Shown: positions 13,061 to 24,015 of the stretch, one piece after another
Numbering within the stretch: the stretch's first letter is position 1
How the letters are laid out: each line of letters begins with the position of its first letter
Assembly (NCBI GenBank): GCA_947000775.1
Contig: CAMQGK010000341.1
Coordinates: 5,227,001-5,291,000, forward strand
DNA: 64,000 nucleotides
Reading direction: 5' to 3'
Source of the DNA: Pterois miles
Lineage: Eukaryota; Chordata; Actinopteri; Perciformes; Scorpaenidae
Position numbers and translations under genes: made by a program
The notes under the pieces: model-generated
Database searches by the model: none
What the model was told of the DNA's origin: nothing
What the model saw: only the letters and a program-made list of their open reading frames with translations

Positions 13061-13565
13061 AGGGCTGTCAAGTTAACGCAAAATCGGTCAAACGCCACTA
13101 ATTTCTTTCATTAATGCAACTTGCAAATTTTAGGTTGTAGTGGGCTCAGTTTTAAAGCTAGAGTGAAGATAATAGCATCCTATGAAACTAGAAAACCTCA
13201 TGGATCCATTGGTGTATGATGCCATATGATGCCATATGAGCTTGTAACGAAGGAGGTGAAATAACACTCCAAACGTGCACTAAAGTTTGGGGAGGAAAAA
13301 CTGTCGTTGCTGTTTTCAAAGGGGTCCCTTGACCTCTGACCTCCAGATTTGTGAAGTGTTGTTAGATTATTTCTAGTAATATATACACACATTTGCATAA
13401 AGCAGCATATTTAGCCACTCTCATGCTGATAAGAGTATTAAATACTTTACAAATCTCCCTTTAAGGAGCATTTTTAACAGATTAAAAAAAAGTGTGATTG
13501 TGATTAAACCTGATTTACTATGGACAATCATGCAATTAATTATTTTAATTGATTGACAGCTCTAG
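13061..13565 (+). mobile_element. hAT-like non-autonomous element, copy 1
   Basis: Starts AGGGCTGTCAAGTTAACG and ends TTGATTGACAGCTCT, giving short terminal inverted repeats of the GGGCTGTCA type. The interior contains words shared by all copies in this window: a GTTGTAGTGGGCTCAG block, TTGACCTCTGACCTCCAG, and AAGCAGCATATT followed by CCACTC. It has no coding capacity. Assignment to hAT rests on the 8-bp target duplications seen at better-preserved copies (35297-35765 and 46207-46910). Confidence 0.7.
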
Positions 13566-13769
13566 TTTAAAAACAATGAATTTGAATGAATCTTTGAACA
13601 ATACAGTATAGTATTCAGTACAGCCTTACCGAAGCGATCAATCAATGAATTATACTGAATGAAACCAGGGCATCTTCAGGCTAAATACTATAACTATAAC
13701 TAATGGTTGATGGTTAATGAAACTACTGCTTATACAACCCTTATTACCATCTTAATAATAACCCCCATA

Positions 13770-14046
13770 TATTAAAAAAACACATTTTGACATAAAAATT
13801 AGGTTTCTGGACAATGTTTGTCAATGTTTTGTGTTGTCAAATTATTTCTAATAATAGATATATACATGCATTTGCATAAAGCAGCATATTTGCTCCAATG
13901 CTGAAGAGTATTAGATACTTTGAAAATCTCTATTTAAAGAATATTTACAGGTAAATAATGTGTGATAAATTTGCAGTTAATCATGATTAACTGTGGACCA
14001 TCATGTGATTAATCAAGATTAAATATTCTAATTGACTGACAGCCCT
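13770..14046 (+). mobile_element. hAT-like non-autonomous element, 3' fragment
   Basis: Contains only the right part of the family: a TGTTTTGTGTTGTCAAATTA block, GCATAAAGCAGCATATTTG, GATTAACTGTGGACCATCAT, and the terminal word ATTGACTGACAGCCCT. The left half is absent. Confidence 0.65.
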
Positions 14047-16854
14047 AAAAAACAAAAGCAAAAAGTGTGTTTTAAATGCCCCTTTAGGCAAAATGGCCAC
14101 AAGTGGAGATTTGATAAGCATTAATTGAGCAAGTGAGATAGATATTAATACAGTAGTAATTTATTTTATCTTTCACAGACATATCTGTCAGATCATATGT
14201 GCATGCCGCTCTAGTAAAAATGAGCCGCTATAATTAGTGACATGCCAACGGAGCAGTGCCACAGAACTGTTCAGGCTATTGTGACAGACAAATTAGCACC
14301 GCAGGTTACTTAAAGTCACAATTACGCAGCATTTTAAAACATCCTGATTTATTTATGTGATTCATTTCCTGCTGAAACAGAAACTGGAGTTTCAGTGAAG
14401 GGACAAATCAATAACATATGAGTGTCTGACGAGAAGCAGGAGGAGTATGATTCTTTTTTTCTAGTTTATTGTTAAGTTCTAATAATAATATAAGTGATAG
14501 TCTTAACCCAGATATTTTGAGGGGACATTTTTTTGGCCTTAAGTTAGACGTGTCTCTTCATTGTGCTTCAGCACTGACCAACTACAGCAACCTCACAGGG
14601 TCATTGTTAGCTCATGAAAGATGACGTTAAGTTCAATAATAAAATGTTTTAATAATTGTTCATGTTCACTATAGTCATTCTGCTGTTCTCTGCTACTAGC
14701 CAAGTAAAGAAAAGCTGCTGTTGTTGTGTTATAGCCTTGTTATATTTCCCTTTTAGTCAATTTTTTAATACATTCAATGTCAGTTTTTTCCCTCTCAAAA
14801 ATCTATATTTATATATCAAATAGAAATTCCAGTGACAACACATATTGTGACTGTGTGGAAAGACTTTTGGGTAATACTTCATTTTTCAGATCCAAAAATT
14901 TCATGGTAATCAGGTGATAATTAGCAAGTAACCTATTTGAAATTTCTTTGGAATTACTGCCAAATTACCCCAAAATGTACCTCAACATTTATGAAAAAGT
15001 ATTATACAGAGAGATATTTGTAACAGTTTAAGGGTCAATGATTGCTTTGCAAACTATCCAAACAAGTTGCAACTGATCATTCTAATACTTTGTTAAATGG
15101 TTAATAAATACTTTAAGTGTCTAGAAACATTATTTAGATAGATATTTGATAATAATTATGGTCCATCTATCTGTGTAATATTTATAGGTGTGTACAAACT
15201 GTGTACAAACAGTTTGGCTTATTAATTAGTAAACCTTATTAATTATCATTTCATTGTTTGTTAACAGTAAAATAATAACTATTAACTTGAGTTTAATTTA
15301 ATATTAACTGTTTGTTCCCAGTAAAATAAAGATTAATAATTAATAATTAACGGGTAACCTTTGTCACTTGGTGGCTAATGTCATGATTCAGGGAGTTTTT
15401 AAGAAATTTCAAGAAGGTATTTGCTAATACATTAAATGTATTATTATGCTATTAAATGTACGGTCTGGATTCAGACTGGATGATCTTCTAGGACCCGAGC
15501 TGGTGGGGCTACACTTCAGTGACCACACATAGTCTGACTCCCTCCCTGCTGCTGTGCTGGTTCATTGGCCGGTCAGGAGAACTCAGGTGTGTCGGTACAC
15601 GGGGGGGGGGGGGGGCTTGGCATCACTTATTTTTGTCATCAAGATAACTACAGTTACCCTTGGCATCGCTTTCGGATTACGCAACAAAACTACTAAAGTT
15701 AGATGTGGGAAGCAACTGCATGGTTGGGCTTAAAACTATTACGTTTGTAGCTGCTTGTAATATGAAAGTGAAACTTGACGCGTGGGAATGCATGTAACAC
15801 AAACAGCGGCCTGCTGGATGAAAGCCTCGTGTTTGCCCTGCGAATGAGAACAGACCGGGAGCACGTAGCATAGCTACACGTCAAATGGTGCAAATTATTT
15901 GTCCACAAAAGCCCACTAAAAAAATAGCAAATTTATGTTGATTTTCTGCCTCAAGGAATAGCCACAAGTGAATACTTGTGATTTCACAGCAATACTGATA
16001 TCTATGGGTGTGAGGCTCTAATACACAATTTACATAAGCTAAGCTGAAAAGCATATCGCTCCTTGATCATGGAGAGCATTGCATAACCGCCTGACGAGGC
16101 ACCGCCCTGCCCCAGATCGTGTTGTTTTTGTTTGTATGTATGCAGGTTGCCAGACTCCCCTCTTGACAAGTACCATTAGGCACATTTAGACTGCAGTTTA
16201 GACATTCCCCCGGACTGGATAAAATCTCACATCTATGTGTGTGTGTGTGGCTGTGGTTTGTCTCTACATCGGAGAGGCCAGGCTTTATGGGAGCACCTTG
16301 ACAAACAGAGGACAGCTGTCCTTTCTATCGCAGCAGCATTGTAGGCATATTTGATCCAAATCTTTCAGATCTGAAGAATGTTCAATATTTTACAGCTGCG
16401 TAACGTTTGTATGGAATGATTTTGGTGTCACTCGGTCAAGGGTGTCACAGATGAGCTATATGTGGGAGGAAATATTTATATCTTGATTTGTAGGTGACCT
16501 GCACACTTTCTGTTATACATGCTTGGTATCATGTAGAGCTCAGGACATGCCAGTACAACTCAGGGCTCTGTTCCCTTCAGACTATCAGACGCTACTTTAA
16601 AACCCAGGAGCAGCTAACATCCTTTGAAGCTCCTTCCTCTGCTGGCCTACAGACTCACCTGTCCCTCTGGCTTACACTTATCCTATCCAGGCCTGAGCCA
16701 GAATTAGTTATGAAAGAGGAGCAAACCTGCCCCCATAGATCAGAAACACAGCTGGCCCAGATCAACGGCCCAATTACAAAGAACCAAGGGATGGTCACAA
16801 GAACATAACAGGTGATAATAAGGCCTTTTAACGAGGGCTTCTTGTGTAAATTTG
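14047..16854. other. Intergenic stretch, no gene recognised
   Basis: AT-rich single-copy-looking DNA with a run of about 15 G at 15601-15615 and a GT-rich tract at about 16236-16250. A 104-codon frame at 16494-16808 (+) has no recognisable similarity, domain or splice context, so I do not call it a gene. Distal regulatory elements cannot be excluded by eye. Confidence 0.5.
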
Positions 16855-17971
16855 TTTTAACGCCATTAATTTCTTTAACACATTAAAGCAACTTGCAATT
16901 TTTAGGTTGTAGCGGGCTCGATTTTAAAGTTGGAGTGGAGATACTGGTATCATACGACACTAGAAAACCTAAGGATTTTGGAGGGCGGGGGAATTTGTGA
17001 AGGAAGCTAAATAATGCTCCAAATTTAGGCTAAATTTTGGCGAGGGAAACTGTCATGTCCCTTGACCTCTGACATCCAGATATGTGAATGTAAATGGATT
17101 CTATGGGTACCCACCAGTTTGGATCAAGTCGTAGTCAAATCAGCACTCAGGAAGAAAATCTCCAGCACCCACAGGTAAAGTGTCTTCTTGTTTATATTGG
17201 GCAAACAAACACATATGTTTCAGCAAAAAGCCTTCGTCAGCGTGAACAATCAAAACTTAAAGCCAGTTTTAAACACTCAGGTGAGACGCAGCCACCAATG
17301 AGGGAAGAGACGGGAAGACTACACAATAGGATCCACATCTGTGGATGCAACGCCCAGACAACACCTCTCACAACTGAGGAGGCAGGACAGAAACAGTCAA
17401 AATAACCAGCAGTACGATAAAAAAACATCTAGAAAGCCCAAGACCAAAAAATATAATTAAGGTAACACATAAAACCCAACAGTAATTCATAAATATTTTC
17501 TATAGTCTAAATTGAGAAAACGACCCAACAAAGAAAAATAAATAATCTATGCATGTAAACTGTACATCATAATGTCAGAAATGTTCAGCCGAAGGCCAAA
17601 GCTACCCTGCACAGCCAAAAAGCACCAAAAAAATCAAAAATAGTGTAAAGTATAATTAAGAGCATGGCCCCGTAAGATAGTAAAAACCTTTGTCGTAGTA
17701 GAAGTCTGGCCCTATCGTCACCGTTTTCAAGAGGATGTACCATTTCTACGGCATGAAATTTAAGGAAGCACACATCATGACCCACTGAGCTGAAGTGCCT
17801 GGCCACAGGGGATTTGGCCACTTTATATTTTAGATCATAAATAATAAATATATACATACATTTACATAGAGTAGCATATTTGCCCACTCCCATGTGTGAT
17901 TGTGATTAACAATGGACAATCGTGTGATTAATCTCAAGTGAATATTTTAATCAATTCTAATCAACAGCCTT
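16855..17971 (+). mobile_element. hAT-like element interrupted by a Penelope-like insertion
   Basis: The left part (about 16855-17142) and the right part (about 17829-17971, ending CTAATCAACAGCCT) match the hAT-like family copies elsewhere in the window. Between them lies about 690 bp of unrelated sequence. The uninterrupted copy at 35297-35765 shows the two halves are normally contiguous, so the middle piece inserted into an existing element. Confidence 0.65.
17143..17828 (-). mobile_element. Penelope-like retrotransposon remnant (3' part)
   Basis: On the - strand, a decayed frame around 17650-17840 reads SPVARHFSSVGHDVCFLKFH, then VEMVHP, then a DRARLLLRQRFLL block. This resembles the GIY-YIG endonuclease end of Penelope-like element proteins (a conserved RHF, GH, then a leucine/arginine-rich LLLRQR stretch). 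The downstream tail contains GACGAAGGCTTTTTGCTGAA, similar to tails often seen in such elements. The reverse-transcriptase core is absent and the frame is broken. Family assignment is from memory of motif patterns; another retroelement clade is possible. Confidence 0.5.
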
Positions 17972-19207
17972 ACTTTTAACTAATGGAAAAATAAGGCAGA
18001 TCAAATATACACAAGTGTTATCTTCCTGCTCCAAAGAGGCTATGAGGCGTTTGGTGGAATGATACCTTTAATAATCGGCCTTAGCAGGGGATTCGTGCCC
18101 AGCTGAGTGATAGCGTGTGACTATGTGCAGCCACGGCCACCCACACAGATAAAAGAGGAATGGTGTCATGCAGACAGACACCAGGCCTCACCGGTCCTTC
18201 AGATGCCTGCACTTCCTTGGAAGAGTCCCATGCGGCCTGATAGGGAAGTCATTCGCTTCTTTTTCCCCTCACCATCAAAAGGGAAATTCCATCTTTATGT
18301 AAGTTCACTCTTCACGCAGCCGCTGTTTATTTTTCTCTTCCCTTTTTAAGGTTAAGGGTAATAAAGGGTTTTGAGCTCATTTGCTGCACGTCCGTCATTT
18401 AAACAAGCATATTCCTCCTTCGCATGCAAGCAGCAGAGGATGTTTGTCCTCATATATAATAATAATAAATAGCAGGCTAGGCCTCTCACACTAGATCTTG
18501 ATTTATAGTTCATCTTTTGACAATTTCTTTCTAAGGTAATTGAAATAATTAGGACAAGGTCCTCTTAAAGATGCATGCACATGAGCTGCAATCAGAATAG
18601 TGTCAGGTAATGTGAGAAAGGATTGCTGTGATTCCTGATTGGGGCTGGTAGTGCAACAGGCCTGCACACTGTTGCGTGTGAACCTCTGGCCTGTTGCCAG
18701 ATGAGAGAGGAGTTAGAGGACAGGTTGCATAAGATCTGAAGTATGTTTTGATTTTGAAAGAGTGCGTGTCACGGAATATGTGTTTAAATTGGCAATATGC
18801 ATGGTCAAGAGTCACGTAGGGCATTTAATTAGACATGTGATTGTTTTCCTTTCATTTTCATTACGCCTGTCTATAAATCATTTCAGAGTGTAATATAAGC
18901 AGGCTCCGCTTACAGTTCAGTCGCCGCCAAATGGAAAACTAGTCCATAATGGAAAACGGTGTGTGGCGTCTCACACACAGTGAGTCCCATAAGTCAAACT
19001 GCTCCATTTTTACCTTTTTTTTTCCCTAACAACATATTTAATATTTCTGTGGTAGGTTTTAGTGTGCCATGTGCCTGTAGTCCTCAATACCTTTTCATAT
19101 TTTATTATTTCAAATAGTTTATTGTACTTTCACAGTCAAATATTTAAATAAAGCCAGTCTAGTACAACAAAATACAGTATGCTGTTGTAACTCTTGTAAC
19201 TTTAGAC
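17972..19207. other. Intergenic stretch, no gene recognised
   Basis: No recognisable exon, RNA gene or element. Short frames at 18107-18349 (+) and 18603-18824 (-) show no known motif. Confidence 0.5.
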
Positions 19208-19838
19208 AGTGATGAAATATAACTAAGCACATTTACACAAGTACTGCGGCCTACTTAAGTACAATTTTGAAGTACATGTACTTTATTTGAGTGTTTCTAT
19301 TTGCTGCAACTTCTACTCCACTCCCAGGGGGAAATATTATACTTTTTACTGCACTACATTCATCTGATGTAATGTAACTAAGTACATTCACTCAAGTACT
19401 GTAGCCTAAATAAGTACAATTCTGAGGTACTTGTACTCTTACTTGTAGTATTTCAGGGGGTTTTTTTTAATACTTTTACTACTTTTTTCTGCACTACATT
19501 CATCTGACAGCTTCTTTATCAATTTAGATTTTGTATTAATAATCTGAATCGACTAATAAACTATGATATATTATTGTAGATTAAGCTTCCCAACAGTTAA
19601 TTATTCAAAATGTGTCACACAATAATCAGCTGCAGTATTAATGTGATGTATACAGTAATGCTTCAATAATTGTATTTCAATAATATGATTAACATTATTC
19701 TGAAATGGGCCATTCTGCATAATAATAAGTATGTTTACTTTTGATACTTTAAGTATATTTTGATTCTTATAATTTCAGAGTATTTTTACTTACTACTTTT
19801 AATTCAGTAAAGCTTCTGAGTACTTCTTCCACCACTGA
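19208..19838 (+). repeat. Dispersed fish repeat rich in TACTTAAGTA/CAAGTACT words
   Basis: Contains ACTAAGTACATTCACTCAAG, CAATTCTGAGGTACTTGTAC, CACTACATTCATCTGA and ends TGAGTACTTCTTCCACCACT. The first about 170 bp are repeated (19230-19375 and 19375-19510), so the copy is internally duplicated. Related sequence occurs at 23400-23700, 36765-36850 and 49380-50090. This is a common dispersed element of teleost genomes whose class I cannot name with certainty. Confidence 0.6.
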
Positions 19839-20132
19839 TCTTAGAATTTTGGCCGGTTTTTATTTATTTTTTTAAGTATTTTTGCAACTGTAGTATTTCT
19901 ACATCTGTACTATTGCTTATGTGTAAGCAGTTGTCCCATATTTCCTTTAAATGACACACATAGTAATTTAATGTACTGTCACGTAATGTAGGTCACTGTA
20001 AGTGGAGCAGCTCATATAAGTGTACAGATCTCATTGAGAAACTTGTGAACTGCTGGCAAAAAAAAAATCAATATTTTGATTCAATGCCGTCCTCTGGAGG
20101 AATAAACGTGCAAGTGCTGCACACTTATCAAA

Positions 20133-20151
20133 ACTACAACTCCCATCATGC
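20133..20151 (+). promoter_or_regulatory. ZNF143/Staf-type site in the NANP promoter
   Basis: ACTACAACTCCCATCATGC closely matches the long ZNF143 (Staf/SBS) consensus ACTACAANTCCCANNATGC. It lies about 75-92 bp upstream of the NANP start codon, a typical position for this factor in housekeeping promoters. Confidence 0.7.
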
Positions 20152-20224
20152 AGTTCACCCGGCAGGACGTCCGCAGTAAAAGGACCCGTAGTGACCAGTG
20201 CTGACTGAACAGGGTGATCTGGCA

Positions 20225-23200
20225 ATGGACGGTAATGCTGTGAAGGCGATACTGTTTGACTTGGACAACACGCTGATCGAAACAAGTCGGGCGGGAGGAG
20301 AAGCGATCAGGAAGGTGACCATGTCCGTTATTCTTCGTGTAGCATTTAAAGTTAGCTTCCACGTTTGTAACGGCAGCTTGGCGGAAGTGTTCAGTGAACT
20401 CGGTTAAAACAACGGCGCGGACTGTTGAACCGGACGATAAACGTCAATGATTACTGATGTTTATGCGTTTGATTCAGGTCGCTTTATATAACTATATTGA
20501 GCTAAAACGGGCGTTATGAGGGGATTCGTTGCTGTCTGTTACCGGTGTGCGTTTCTGAGGGGCTGAGGTACGTTCAAAGGCGCTGGGAAATTAAACACCT
20601 ATTTGGCGATAAATTATTATTTCCGGTGTCCACTGATACGCTCTTATTAATGTTGAACAAACAAAAACATTAGGGATTAAAGTACTGTGTTGGCATGTAG
20701 ACCTACACAATGTGACTGATTGGCCTTTTACGCAAATATTTTGAATTGTGAGTATGAAAATCACAGTTGTTAATAATTAACTGAAGATAGCACCAGATAA
20801 TTTACTTTGTTGTATTGCTACTTGTTCTCAAGGAGGGGGTTTGATTATAGGCAGTCATGAATCCTGGATGAGGTTTAAATGCTGTACAGGAAAAGTAGTT
20901 TTGCCTGGTTTGGTTAGAAAAATGATGAACCAGCAGCCATCTGGTAATCTTTTCTACAAAGTGTCTTAGAAAGCTAAAAACCTAAAGACAATGATGCTAT
21001 TGATGGTGATGATATTGAGGATGTTGTTGATGTTAATGATGGTGATGATGACACCCCGCCTTTGCCCACTGCCAGCTGGGATTGGCTCCAGCCCCGCCAC
21101 AACCCTGAATAGGATAAGCGTTACAGATAAGGGATGGATGGATGGATGGATGGATGATAATGACAAAAAAGTGCCTGTCAGCACCTGTCGGATCGGACTT
21201 CAGGCTGTTGTTCCCTCTCATCTACACACATGGACAAAATTGTTGGTACCCTTCGGTTAATTAAAGAAAAACTCACAATGGTCACAGAAATAACTTGAAT
21301 CTGACAACAGTAATAATAAATAAGAATAGGAAGCAGAGGAAGCAAAGGAAAGAGTTGTCTCAGGAGATTAGAAAGAAAATTATAGACCAGCATGTTAAAG
21401 GTAAAGGCTATAAGACCATCTCCAAGCAGCTTGATTTTCCTGTGACTACAATTGCACATATTATTCAGAAATCTAAGATCCATGGGACTGTAGCCAACCT
21501 CCCTGGACGTGGCCACAGGAGGAAAATTGATGACAAATCGAAGAGAAGGATAATATGAATGGTAACAAAAGAGCCTAGAAAAACTTCTAAAGTGATTAAA
21601 GGTGAACTTCAAGCTCAAGGAAGATCAGTGTCAGATCGCACCGTCCGTCGTTTGACCCAAAGTGGACTTAATGGGAGACGACCAAGGAGGACACCATTGT
21701 TGGAAACAAATCACAAAAAAGCCAGGCTGGAATTTGCCAAACTACATGTTGACAAGCCACAAAGCTTCTGGGAGGATGTCCTATGGACAGATGAGACAAA
21801 AGTGAACTTTTTGCCAAAGCACGAGCTCTATGTTCACAGACAGAAAATGAAGCATATCAAGAAAAGAACACTGACCCACTGTGAAACATGGAGGAGGTCT
21901 GTTATGTTCAGGGGCTGCTTTGCTGCATCTGGCACAGGGTCTTGAATCTGTGCAGGTACAATGAAATCTCAAGACTATCAAGGGATGCAAGGGGATTGCA
22001 AGGGATGCAAGGGGTCTTGCAACAGGACAATGACCCAAAACACACAGCTAAAACACCCAAGAATGGCTAAGAGGAAAACATTGGACTATTCTAAAGTGGC
22101 CTTTTATGAGCCCTGACCTAAATCCTATTGAGCATCTTTGGAAGGAGCTGAAACATGCCGTCTGGAAAAGGCACCCTTCAATCCTGAGACAACTGGAGCA
22201 GTTTGCTCACGAGGAGTCGGTCAAAATACCTGCTGAGAGGTGCAGAAGTCTGACAGGAATCGTTTGATTGCAGTGATCGCCTCAAAAGGTTGTGCAAGAA
22301 AATGTGACATTAAGGGTACCATCATGTTTGTCCAGGCCTGTTTCACGAGTTTATTTTTTTAAATAATTCTGTTGAAACATGGTTGAAAAGCAATGTCTGA
22401 CTTTCATTGGTTAAATTTCATAGAATTTTTATTAATTATTACTTTTGTCAGATTCAAGTTATTTCTGTGACCATTGTAAGTTTTCTTTCATTAACCGACG
22501 GGTACCAACAATTTTGTCCACGTGAGTACATCCTTGCTGTGTTGTACGAACTCTCAGGTGTATGTCGCTTTGGACAAAAGTGGCTGTTAAATGAAATTGT
22601 AATTAATTTAAAATATGTGTTGTGTTTGAATCTTGCAGACCAGTGAACTTTTGAAGACCACGCTGGCCCTTGATGACAACACCATCAGCACCATTTGTGA
22701 CAAGTTCAAGCAGAAGCTTTTGCATGAGCGCTTCGACCCCTCAGCTGGTAAAACCATTGATGAGGTTCGTGTGGGTCACTGGGAGGAGAGCATCCAGGAG
22801 GCTGTGGGCAGTTTTTCCACACCCTCATTGGCAGCTCAATGCTACTACATGTGGAAAAACAGTCGCCTGGAGATCCTCAGTCTGTCCCCTGAAATACGCA
22901 ACCTCCTGAAACAACTGCGCAGCAGGTACAAGCTGCTGCTGCTGACCAACGGGGAAGTTCAGACTCAGAGAGAGAAAGTAGAGGCAGTCGGATGTGAGGA
23001 GTTCTTTGATGCCGTTGTGATCGGGGGAGAACATGCAGAGCAGAAACCATTCCTCTCCATCTTCACATTGTGTTTCAACATGCTGGAGGTGGAGGCCCAG
23101 GACTGTGTTATGGTGGGGGACTCTCTGGACACAGACATTCAGGGGGGCTTTAATGCCAAAGTACGAGCTACAGTTTGGATCAGCAGTGCAGGCGCTGCTG

Positions 23201-23280
23201 TGCCAGATGCTTCGGTGAAACCAGACTACACAATCCCTACTGTGCTGGACCTGCCAGATATTCTGCAACAGCTGAAATAA
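20225..23280 (+). CDS. nanp: N-acylneuraminate-9-phosphatase, 2 exons
   Basis: Removes the 9-phosphate from N-acetylneuraminate 9-phosphate, the last step of cytosolic sialic acid synthesis. Coding exons are 20225-20314 and 22639-23280; the donor GTGACC and acceptor CTTGCAG join in phase 0. The product is 243 residues, close to the human length of about 248. HAD-family motifs are all present: motif I FDLDNT at residues 11-16 (nucleophile and acid/base Asp), motif II LLLLTNG, and motif IV MVGDSLDTD. NPHWEES- and QTQREK-type blocks typical of NANP are also visible as HWEESIQE and QTQREKVEA. An upstream in-frame ATG at 20198 would add nine residues; I chose 20225 because it fits the family N-terminus. 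Intron 1 is 2.3 kb and contains a Tc1-like element. It is convergent with POLR1B. Confidence 0.95.
20970..21165 (-). mobile_element. LINE-tail-type dispersed repeat fragment with (GGAT)n
   Basis: Read on the - strand it begins with CATCCATCCATCCATCC and continues through CGCTTATCC, GGCGGGGCTGGAGCCAATCC and CAGCTGG...GGCAAAGGCGGGGTG. This is the head of a widespread fish repeat, also present at 49473-49764. Only about 110 bp are well matched and the rest of this interval is a diverged GATGATG-rich simple repeat (about 20991-21050). It lies in NANP intron 1. Confidence 0.55.
21223..22528 (+). mobile_element. Tc1/mariner-family transposon with TA duplication
   Basis: Imperfect terminal inverted repeats of roughly 90 bp or more: the left end CACACATGGACAAAATTGTT is mirrored by AACAATTTTGTCCACGTGAG at the right end, and similarity continues inward through TGGTCACAGAAATAACTTG on both sides. 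The element is flanked by TA at 21223-21224 and 22527-22528, the expected Tc1 target duplication. Total length about 1.3 kb is normal for the family. It sits in NANP intron 1 in the same orientation as the gene. Confidence 0.92.
21295..22310 (+). pseudogene. Broken Tc1-like DDE transposase
   Basis: The frame encodes a paired-like helix-turn-helix N-terminus (SQEIRKKIIDQHVKGKGYKT, then a GRGHRRKIDD block resembling the GRPR/NLS region), then RTVRRL, then the first catalytic block LWTDETK (Asp codon at about 21790). Later blocks LQQDNDPKHTAK (about 22020) and PNPIEHLWKELK (about 22118) carry the second Asp and the Glu. It is not functional as read: TGA at 21556-21558 splits it, about one base is missing near 21937, a short GGGATGCAAG-like duplication lies at 21980-22015, and a further one-base loss falls between the second Asp and the Glu block. 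Confidence 0.88.
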
Positions 23281-23399
23281 GCACAACTGGTGACTGAAAA
23301 TGTTTGTGAAACAAGTGAATGGAGAGGACTGTATCTTCAAGTTGGATTTGTAATCATAGAAATGTTAAAAGATGAATGTCCTGATCAATTTTACAACAA

Positions 23400-23700
23400 G
23401 GGTGCTTTTTACTTGTTTTATGCCTATTTCTGTTCTATTCTACTCCACTACATTACAGAAGGAAGCAGTTGTTTATACTCCACTACATTTGTCTGACAGC
23501 TGCAGTCACTGTTCGATTAAGACTTTACGTTAAAATAAACTCGTCACCCTTTGAAACATAAATATTCAACTTGTCTCGATAGTTTGACAATCTAATGATG
23601 TTATATAGTGTCACAGGATCATTTTCCTGCAGAATGAGTACTTTTACTTTTAAAGTATATTTTACTGATACTTTTCTTAAACTTGAATATGATTTTAAAA
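23400..23700 (+). repeat. Fragment of the TACTTAAGTA-type dispersed repeat
   Basis: Words CTACTCCACTACATTACAG, ACTCCACTACATTTGTCTGA and GAGTACTTTTACTTTTAAAG match the element at 19208-19838. It lies just after the NANP stop codon, so it probably forms part of the NANP 3' UTR. Confidence 0.5.
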
Positions 23701-23765
23701 CATGATTATTATTTGTAATAACTGGAGTGTGGAGTTGGTTCTTGAAATCTTCATTCAGCATCATT

Positions 23766-23771
23766 TTTATT
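23766..23771 (-). terminator. Candidate POLR1B polyadenylation signal
   Basis: TTTATT on the + strand (AATAAA on -), 245 bp after the POLR1B stop codon. If this and the NANP signal at 23864 are both used, the two convergent 3' UTRs overlap. Confidence 0.35.
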
Positions 23772-23863
23772 CAACACTCTGTGACTGTACAAAAATACCT
23801 TTGGGTTATTTTTATATAAATTCCACCGTATGCTGCTACTGTCATTTCGTCAAAGTCTTGACT

Positions 23864-23869
23864 AATAAA
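23864..23869 (+). terminator. Candidate NANP polyadenylation signal
   Basis: AATAAA about 585 bp after the stop codon. An earlier AATAAA at 23534-23539 is an alternative. No cDNA evidence is available here. Confidence 0.4.
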
Positions 23870-24015
23870 CCATTTTTGACAAAGGAGACTTGATTATTCT
23901 GACACATTACATTTTGTTTTTTAATCTTTCTGTAGCAGGATATAAAAGATATAAAGAACCATTTTCAGATTTGTCACATTTAAGGCCTTGATCTTTGCTG
24001 GTTGTCCTGCAAAAT

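Noticed and set aside
16494..16808. 104-codon open frame
   Set aside because: No recognisable domain, splice context or similarity; consistent with chance.
21178..21618. 146-codon - strand frame
   Set aside because: It is antisense to the Tc1-like transposase and its terminal repeat.
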